From: Mucilaginibacter sp.
GTDB lineage: Bacteria > Bacteroidota > Bacteroidia > Sphingobacteriales > Sphingobacteriaceae
NCBI GenBank assembly: GCA_028288025.1
Contig: JAQBOM010000004.1
Coordinates: 144,203-208,202, forward strand
Reading direction: 5' to 3'
Length of the DNA: 64,000 nt
Under the pieces are notes generated by a model, which was not told the origin of the DNA, did no database searches, and saw only the letters and a program-made list of their open reading frames with translations. Below, in pieces: positions 59,761-64,000 of this stretch. Within the stretch, counting starts at the first letter, position 1. Each line of letters opens with the position of its first letter. A program made the position numbers and the translations under genes.

Positions 59761-59817
59761 TTTGTACTTTACAATAAAGCGGTTGTTTTGTACATTTACG
59801 TTTTAACAATACATTTG
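59761..59817 (+). promoter_or_regulatory. Promoter and repeats upstream of the XRE regulator
   Basis: TTTG (59787-59790) and TACATTTG (59810-59817) are spaced 19 nt, an exact Bacteroidota promoter. The -7 element ends only 4 nt before the start codon, so the mRNA would be leaderless. TTTGTAC occurs at 59761-59767 and 59787-59793, 26 bp apart, a possible autoregulatory site. Confidence 0.5.
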
Positions 59818-59821
59818 ACTT

Positions 59822-60220
59822 ATGGCAGAACCAACCTTACATATCGGCAGAAAAATCAGCAAGATCCGTGAATTAAAAGGAATGAAACAGGAAGCTTTAG
59901 CTGTTGAATTAGGTATCAGCCAACAAGCTGTTTCTAAGATAGAGCAAAGCGCTGAGGTCGAAGATGCAGCCTTAGAAAAGATTGCAAAAATATTAGGTGT
60001 TACTCCTGAAGCGGTTAAAAACTTCAGCGAGGAAGCTGTGGTTAACTATTTCAACACCTTCAATGACAATAGTACCAACAATGGTGCTGTTTATGCTTTT
60101 AACAGCACATTTAATCCTATTGATAAACTGATCGAAGTATATGAAGAGAATAAAAAGCTCTATGAACAGCTTTTAAAAAGTGAGCGGGAGAAAGTGGAAA
60201 TTTTAAAAAACAAAAACTAA
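59822..60220 (+). CDS. XRE-family transcriptional regulator
   Basis: 132 residues. HTH_3 domain about 8-65 (IGRKISKIRELKGMKQEALAVELGISQQAVSKIEQ), an Asn-rich middle and a C-terminal coiled coil (LIEVYEENKKLYEQLLKSEREKVEIL) for oligomerisation. It probably represses its own promoter and perhaps the divergent HEPN-SWIM genes. It is followed at 6 bp by a small gene. Confidence 0.88.
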   Translation: MAEPTLHIGRKISKIRELKGMKQEALAVELGISQQAVSKIEQSAEVEDAALEKIAKILGVTPEAVKNFSEEAVVNYFNTFNDNSTNNGAVYAFNSTFNPIDKLIEVYEENKKLYEQLLKSEREKVEILKNKN

Positions 60221-60226
60221 TTTATT

Positions 60227-60490
60227 ATGGAAACTTCAACAATAGGTAAATCCTACAGTGATCGCATGCAGCTTTTTGTTACAGACCCAGAGTTGCAAAG
60301 TTTAGACTTAAAATATGATCCTTATCTGGAAATTCATGAAATGGATGATGTTCTTACTGGATGTGACATAGTCCAAATCTCAACAGGCGATAAGGAAAAT
60401 GGCAAACTTGTTTGGAACACTGAATACGATTTACCAACTGAATTGAAGCGTGATATCATTTCGCTATTTAATAAACATTTCGCCGAATAA
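60227..60490 (+). CDS. Small hypothetical protein following the XRE gene
   Basis: 87 residues, acidic (LKYDPYLEIHEMDDVLTGCDIVQISTGDKENGKLVWNTEYDLPTELKRDIISLFNKHF). No family is recognised. It lies 6 bp after the regulator on the same strand, so it is co-transcribed. It could be an anti-repressor or antitoxin-like partner, but nothing in the sequence shows this. Confidence 0.6.
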   Translation: METSTIGKSYSDRMQLFVTDPELQSLDLKYDPYLEIHEMDDVLTGCDIVQISTGDKENGKLVWNTEYDLPTELKRDIISLFNKHFAE

Positions 60491-60543
60491 ATCTATCTAT
60501 TTGTCCAAATTAGGTAGAGCATCTCGCCAACACATGCGCGCTG

Positions 60544-60655
60544 AAAGGCAGGTGTGTCGCAGGAACGAAGACAGTCCTGCGCGTGCAACAATTATGCTGG
60601 CGGCGGAATCAACCCGGCGCGTAGCGCGTGGTGTAATGCAGCCACCGGCATAATT
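60544..60655. ncRNA. Structured non-coding element, copy B
   Basis: Same order of blocks as copy A: AAAGGCAGGTG, GAAC after 8 nt, TCCTGC, GCTGGC, CCGGCGCG, TGGTGTAATG. It forms a long stem (CAATTATGCTGGCGGC against GCCACCGGCATAATTG, one mismatch, one G:U) and a smaller GCAGGA/TCCTGC stem. The conserved stem positions differ in sequence between copies yet keep pairing. Confidence 0.5.
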
Positions 60656-60697
60656 GCAAGGCCTCGCCATTTATAAGGGGTTTTCTGCAAGCAATAA

Positions 60698-61300
60698 TCA
60701 TTTACCAGCCTTTATTTTCTCTAACTTATCATTTGCCGCCTTCTGATCTTTTTCTGCCTGGTCTGCTATCGCTTTTGCGGCGATAATAGCTTGTTGCTTT
60801 TCCATCGCCTTTTCCGCATTTGCTACAAAACCTTCTGGGTCTTCCTTTAACTTATTGATTATGGTCTCAGCTGTCTGTGGATAGAGTGCCCTAACTAGCC
60901 AAAAGTTATAAGCTTCATCGTTCAGCCGGTCATTTTGATGGTTCAAGTATAAAGCTGTGCTGACAGATGAAGCTGTGACAACAAAGCATACTACTATTCC
61001 TATAATCAGGCTTTTTGACCAGGCTCCAAAATGGTGACTGTTTTTTACATCTATCACCTTGGGTACTTTTGTTACCATTTCTTTTACCTCGTCGATCTGC
61101 TGCCGAATCTTTGCATCGTCATACCGTTTATTAGCTATTTCGATCCGCGCAGCTATCCGGTCTAATGTTTCCTTGTATTGTTGTAAAAAAGTTTTCAGAA
61201 ATTCCGGCATTTCAGTTTCTACAACATTCATTCTGGTAACGAAGCCTTGTATCAGTTCTTCCATCATTGTTACCTTTTCTTCTAATTCGTCATTTTGCAT
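60698..61300 (-). CDS. Coiled-coil membrane protein of the mobilisation cassette
   Basis: 200 residues. An N-terminal coiled coil of about 85 residues (LEEKVTMMEELIQGFVTRMNV...), a membrane helix near 93-115 (SLIIGIVVCFVVTASSVSTALYL), then a charged tail with another coiled coil rich in Ala, Lys and Glu. It lies 36 bp downstream of the relaxase on the same strand. It may help couple the relaxosome to the cell envelope or the transfer machinery, but the family is not recognised. Confidence 0.6.
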   Translation of the reverse strand: MQNDELEEKVTMMEELIQGFVTRMNVVETEMPEFLKTFLQQYKETLDRIAARIEIANKRYDDAKIRQQIDEVKEMVTKVPKVIDVKNSHHFGAWSKSLIIGIVVCFVVTASSVSTALYLNHQNDRLNDEAYNFWLVRALYPQTAETIINKLKEDPEGFVANAEKAMEKQQAIIAAKAIADQAEKDQKAANDKLEKIKAGK

Positions 61301-61336
61301 AACATTTCATTTAAGTTCATTCAATATTTTTTATCG

Positions 61337-62317
61337 TTACATACTTATCCCCTGCGATTGCGAGTGTTCCGCTTCATGTTTCTTCCGTTTCCTGCGGGCT
61401 ATATCCGCATCACCCATCGGGTCTGGGGCCGCTGCCACAAATTGCGGTTCCAATAGAATTTGCAGCAAGCCTTTACCTCCATCGGGACTATGGCGATACT
61501 CGGCCTGTACGCTCTGCCGGATGGCCTCCCATAACACATTGGCTTTTGAGGTCTCATTGGCTTGTCTTGCCGCATGGTATAGTTGCACCTGTTGGTTCCG
61601 GTTCAAAGTCGCATCTATTTTGGCAAAGCTTAAACTACGGTCAATGGCAGAACCTTTCATCTTAATGTCACCCTTTTCAAAAGAAACACCTTGTACCTCG
61701 CTGGTACCGCTGCGCAATTTATAGGCGATTTTAATGCCCTTTTTTGCCAGTTCTGTTTCCAGTCCTTTCCAGTTGGTTGCCGTTTTCATTCCGGCCTTAA
61801 TGGCATCATAAAGCTCATACCTGATCTTCTCTTTACCTTTCAATGCTTGGCGGTTCACCTGTTCCTTGCCTTCACCCAAATGATAGCCGTACTTCAGGGT
61901 GATTTCCTTACAGGCTTTGACATTCTTAGCAAAGTTGTTTTTATCGGGAATCGTCTTGCCATTATTGTCAACCCGGTTATAAATCAGGTGCAGGTGAGGA
62001 TGATCCCGGTCGCTATGCCGCACTACTACAAATTGCGTATCACGGATACCAACTTTTTCCATGTACTCCTTTGCCCGTTCTACCATGATGTCATCATTCA
62101 GTTTGGCTAAATCTTCCTTGCTCCAACTCAGCACCAGGTGGCCAACTGCTTTACCTAATTCCGGCCGCATCTTGCGTTGCAGGTTAAAGTCATGCGTCAG
62201 GGTGCTGGCGTTCTGCATCCGCACGCCTTCGGCGGCCAGTATCTTAGCTTCCTGCTTATCTACCACATAGCGGATGCAGCCGCCGAAGCTTCTGCCTGTA
62301 ATTGGCTTACCCATCAT
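61337..62317 (-). CDS. Relaxase/mobilisation nuclease (MobP-like)
   Basis: 326 residues. Relaxase N-domain with the metal-binding motif HSDRDHPHLHL (101-111) and an upstream conserved region GKAVGHLVLSWSKED. It should nick oriT and attach to the 5' end to start conjugative transfer. The C-terminal half has no TraI-type helicase, consistent with a mobilisable element that uses a helper system. It overlaps mobC by 11 bp. Confidence 0.92.
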   Translation of the reverse strand: MMGKPITGRSFGGCIRYVVDKQEAKILAAEGVRMQNASTLTHDFNLQRKMRPELGKAVGHLVLSWSKEDLAKLNDDIMVERAKEYMEKVGIRDTQFVVVRHSDRDHPHLHLIYNRVDNNGKTIPDKNNFAKNVKACKEITLKYGYHLGEGKEQVNRQALKGKEKIRYELYDAIKAGMKTATNWKGLETELAKKGIKIAYKLRSGTSEVQGVSFEKGDIKMKGSAIDRSLSFAKIDATLNRNQQVQLYHAARQANETSKANVLWEAIRQSVQAEYRHSPDGGKGLLQILLEPQFVAAAPDPMGDADIARRKRKKHEAEHSQSQGISM

Positions 62318-62687
62318 GGTTACTGATTTTGGTTAACAATTCTTCAATCTGTCTTAGCATGGCCTGACATTTTAAAGCAAGGGTAAACAACCCGGCCACG
62401 TGTGCCAGGTGTGTTAGCTGGTTCAGGTTATTAGCCAGTCCCGCCAACATCCTGAACCAGCCGCTTTCTTCAGCAGTTAAACGCGGAAAAACCTTGGCGC
62501 TTTTTGCAGCCCTTCGGAACCACTCGCTCGGTTTTAGCCCGGCGTTCTTCGCCCGGCCTTCAATCAAAATTCTTTCAGTAGGTGTTAATCGTATCATCAA
62601 AAGAGCGCTCCGCCGGATGGTTTTCTTTGGTCGTCCAGGTGTTCGTCTCTTTGGTAGTTTATTTTTATTTTCAGCTATGGTTGTCAT
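62307..62687 (-). CDS. MobC-family relaxosome protein
   Basis: 126 residues. A basic N-terminus (PKRRTPGRPKKTIRRS), a ribbon-helix-helix-like region (ALLMIRLTPTERILIEGRAKNAGLKPSEWFRRAA) and the MobC helix LAGLANNLNQLTHLA. MobC helps the relaxase open oriT. It precedes and overlaps the relaxase gene. Confidence 0.88.
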   Translation of the reverse strand: MTTIAENKNKLPKRRTPGRPKKTIRRSALLMIRLTPTERILIEGRAKNAGLKPSEWFRRAAKSAKVFPRLTAEESGWFRMLAGLANNLNQLTHLAHVAGLFTLALKCQAMLRQIEELLTKISNHDG

Positions 62688-62727
62688 GTATTCATTCCTT
62701 TCTAATCTTTAAAAAACCGACCAACGG

Positions 62728-62844
62728 GAGCGAGTTCCGGATCATCCCTTTAGGGTGTATCCGGGTTTTTGTATAGCAAAAACATTAACTCGCTCTTTAC
62801 AGGCGAATAAAAAAACCGCTATCCCCGCAAGCGGGAATAGTCGG
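62728..62844. other. Candidate oriT
   Basis: The intergenic stretch upstream of mobC holds nested inverted repeats: GAGCGAGTT/AACTCGCTC (62728-62736, 62787-62795), CCGGAT/ATCCGG (62737-62742, 62759-62764) with an inner CCCTTTAGGG, and a hairpin CCCGCAAGCGGG (from about 62823). TATCCGG near 62758 resembles the ATCCTG nick sequence of P-type relaxases. Location and symmetry fit an oriT; the nick is not proven. Confidence 0.5.
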
Positions 62845-62861
62845 TATATCTGCATATCTCA

Positions 62862-62881
62862 AACTGCTTTAAAAGCAGTTG
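62862..62881. terminator. Palindrome at the 3' end of the next gene
   Basis: AACTGCTTTAAAAGCAGTT is a palindrome overlapping the last codons and stop of the gene beginning at 63183. It may end its mRNA. Confidence 0.4.
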
Positions 62882-63183
62882 GCTTTTAAGCCATCCGGCC
62901 AATAAATCAAGCTGCCTTTTGCTGGGTGAAAAGATGGCTGATAACGGATATAACCATACTCATCCAGTTCCCTGATGCACTTGTGATAAGTTGCAATGGA
63001 TGCGATTTTTGAAAACGCCATTACTGTTTTTCGTGTGATGGCAAAAGGGCTAATAAATCCATCCCGTTGCCAAAAAATAAATAGAGATGTAAACAAGCTT
63101 ACATGGGTTGCCAGTACCCGCTTGTCCGTACCCATGCGCTTAATAATGTCGCTGTACCCATTTAATTCTTTTGAGCTAATCAT
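62869..63183 (-). CDS. Conserved mobile-element hypothetical with winged-helix-like pattern
   Basis: 104 residues (LATHVSLFTSLFIFWQRDGFISPFAITRKTVMAFSKIASIATYHKCIRELDEYGYIRYQPSFHP). The pattern of helices and the sentence-like 'ATYHKCIRELDEYGYI' resembles a replication-initiator-type winged helix. Such small proteins accompany HTH excisionase genes in Bacteroidota mobile elements. It overlaps the next gene by 4 bp. No firm function. Confidence 0.6.
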   Translation of the reverse strand: MISSKELNGYSDIIKRMGTDKRVLATHVSLFTSLFIFWQRDGFISPFAITRKTVMAFSKIASIATYHKCIRELDEYGYIRYQPSFHPAKGSLIYWPDGLKANCF

Positions 63184-63440
63184 TGTCCGTTCTCCTCCAA
63201 TACCTTGTTAATGTCCTCTAACTTGTAATACATGATGCTACCCATTTTGGTAAAGCGCAACGTCCCGTTGATGCGCAGGTTCTGTAAGGTGCCTGGTGAT
63301 ATATTCAGCATCTTTCTTACCTCACTGCTCTTTAGCCACTTTTTGGACTGGCTCTGTCCCGGCTGTACAATCTGCTTGATCTCTTTTAATAAATCCTCCA
63401 ACCGCCTTAAATCTTCTCTTGTGACCAATTCCACATTCAT
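63180..63440 (-). CDS. HTH_17 (excisionase/MerR-like) DNA-binding protein
   Basis: 86 residues. N-terminal helix, then a winged HTH: WLKSSEVRKMLNISPGTLQNLRINGTLRFTKMGSIMYYKLEDINKVL. This is the typical small regulator or excisionase of Bacteroidota integrative elements. It overlaps the downstream gene by 4 bp. Confidence 0.88.
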   Translation of the reverse strand: MNVELVTREDLRRLEDLLKEIKQIVQPGQSQSKKWLKSSEVRKMLNISPGTLQNLRINGTLRFTKMGSIMYYKLEDINKVLEENGQ

Positions 63441-63453
63441 CTGTCATCCTCCT

Positions 63454-63723
63454 TTAATCTTTAATAGTTTGTTGCATGGCATTGAGTACCTCACTTTTTT
63501 TGAAGTACACCCGTTTGTGCAGGCGCAAAAAGGGTAAGCCTTTTTTCATCCAATCGGTAAGCGTCACCAATGACACGCCGAGTTCGGCGGCAAGCTCCTG
63601 CTTGGATAAAAGTTTTTCTGAATTTGACGGCTGGCCGCTACCTGTTTTAAAGTGTTCTTGTAATTCTGCCCTGACAGCATCACGTATGCATTGACTTAGG
63701 GCGTTTGTGCTGAATATTTCCAT
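63454..63723 (-). CDS. HTH_17 excisionase-like DNA-binding protein
   Basis: 89 residues with SKQELAAELGVSLVTLTDWMKKGLPFLRLHKRVYFKKSEVLNAM, the HTH_17 domain. It is 13 bp upstream of the other HTH gene and on the same strand. Both may control excision or mobilisation genes. Confidence 0.87.
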   Translation of the reverse strand: MEIFSTNALSQCIRDAVRAELQEHFKTGSGQPSNSEKLLSKQELAAELGVSLVTLTDWMKKGLPFLRLHKRVYFKKSEVLNAMQQTIKD

Positions 63724-63768
63724 AGCTTTTGATTTTGGATCAAATAAATGCTATAGAACTGGAATTTA

Positions 63769-63794
63769 TTGACCACGCGGATTTGCGTGGTCAA
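63769..63794. terminator. Hairpin upstream of the HTH pair
   Basis: TTGACCACGC and GCGTGGTCAA form a perfect 10-bp stem with a 6-nt loop. It lies between the HTH genes and the partial gene at the edge and could end the latter's transcript or be an operator. The rest of 63795-63899 shows nothing. Confidence 0.5.
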
Positions 63795-63899
63795 ATTGAT
63801 GAGGGATTTAACAAGCTTGCGCAGCTATGAAGTTATTGTAGATTAAGGCGTTGCGCTTTAAGGCAAAGTTGTTCGCTATGACAACAAGATTTATTATAA

Positions 63900-64000
63900 T
63901 TAACTGCGTTTTTTAGCCAAAACAAGTTTGAAGACCTTATCCTTATCTGCAATCTCAACATATTTCCGACCCAGGTTGCGCTTATCTGTTGGGAAATAGC
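63900..64000 (-). CDS. C-terminal part of a gene running off the right edge
   Basis: A minus-strand frame stops at 63900 and continues past 64000. The visible 33 residues (FPTDKRNLGRKYVEIADKD, then KVFKLVLAKKRS) are basic. Family cannot be told from this tail. Position upstream of the mobile-element HTH genes suggests an element gene. Confidence 0.5.
   Translation of the reverse strand, partial: YFPTDKRNLGRKYVEIADKDKVFKLVLAKKRS

Overview
The window looks like a chromosomal segment of a Bacteroidota organism, most likely family Sphingobacteriaceae (Mucilaginibacter or Pedobacter type). The reasons are the TAnnTTTG-type promoters, weak Shine-Dalgarno signals, S16 with a long acidic tail, CarboxypepD_reg/SusC-like 'VVVTGY' domains, many TPR histidine kinases, YaiO-type barrels, and a type II-C CRISPR system with a large Cas9. 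Taxonomy is inferred from gene content only.

About 1-44.6 kb is ordinary chromosome. It holds rpsP-rimM; a block of three paralogous TPR histidine kinases, one of them a 2160-residue protein with eight internal repeats; lpxH; a von Willebrand protein beside an ECF sigma factor and an unusual anti-sigma-like chimera; a phosphate module (PhoR-like kinase, DUF47, PiT); YceI; a carbohydrate porin; feoAB; a gcvH-vanZ-small lipoprotein operon; a 1196-residue phosphoesterase/outer-membrane fusion; and an envelope polysaccharide module (YaiO/TPR, sulfatase, GT2, HEAT, response regulator). It ends with a START protein and a LytS/LytTR pair.

At about 44.6 kb a terminator is followed by what looks like the truncated 3' end of a tRNA gene. 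After it the sequence becomes accessory and more AT-rich. The region contains cas9 (minus strand), a divergent tracrRNA, then a same-strand run mod-res-cas1-cas2 and a 19-repeat CRISPR array. A type III restriction-modification system is therefore embedded between cas9 and the adaptation genes and probably shares a transcription unit with cas1-cas2. The array is read on the minus strand, as shown by tracrRNA pairing, and each repeat contains a plausible promoter. A perfect 24-bp hairpin made from repeat sequence caps its far end.

From 57 to 64 kb lie a SWIM zinc-finger protein, a HEPN protein with a degenerate nucleotidyltransferase-like N-terminus, an XRE regulator, two diverged copies of an apparently structured non-coding element, and a mobilisation cassette: relaxase, MobC, candidate oriT, two HTH_17 excisionase-like proteins and a partial gene at the edge. 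The simplest reading is that the immune locus rides on an integrative mobilisable element whose left boundary is near 44.6 kb. Its right end and integrase are not in view.
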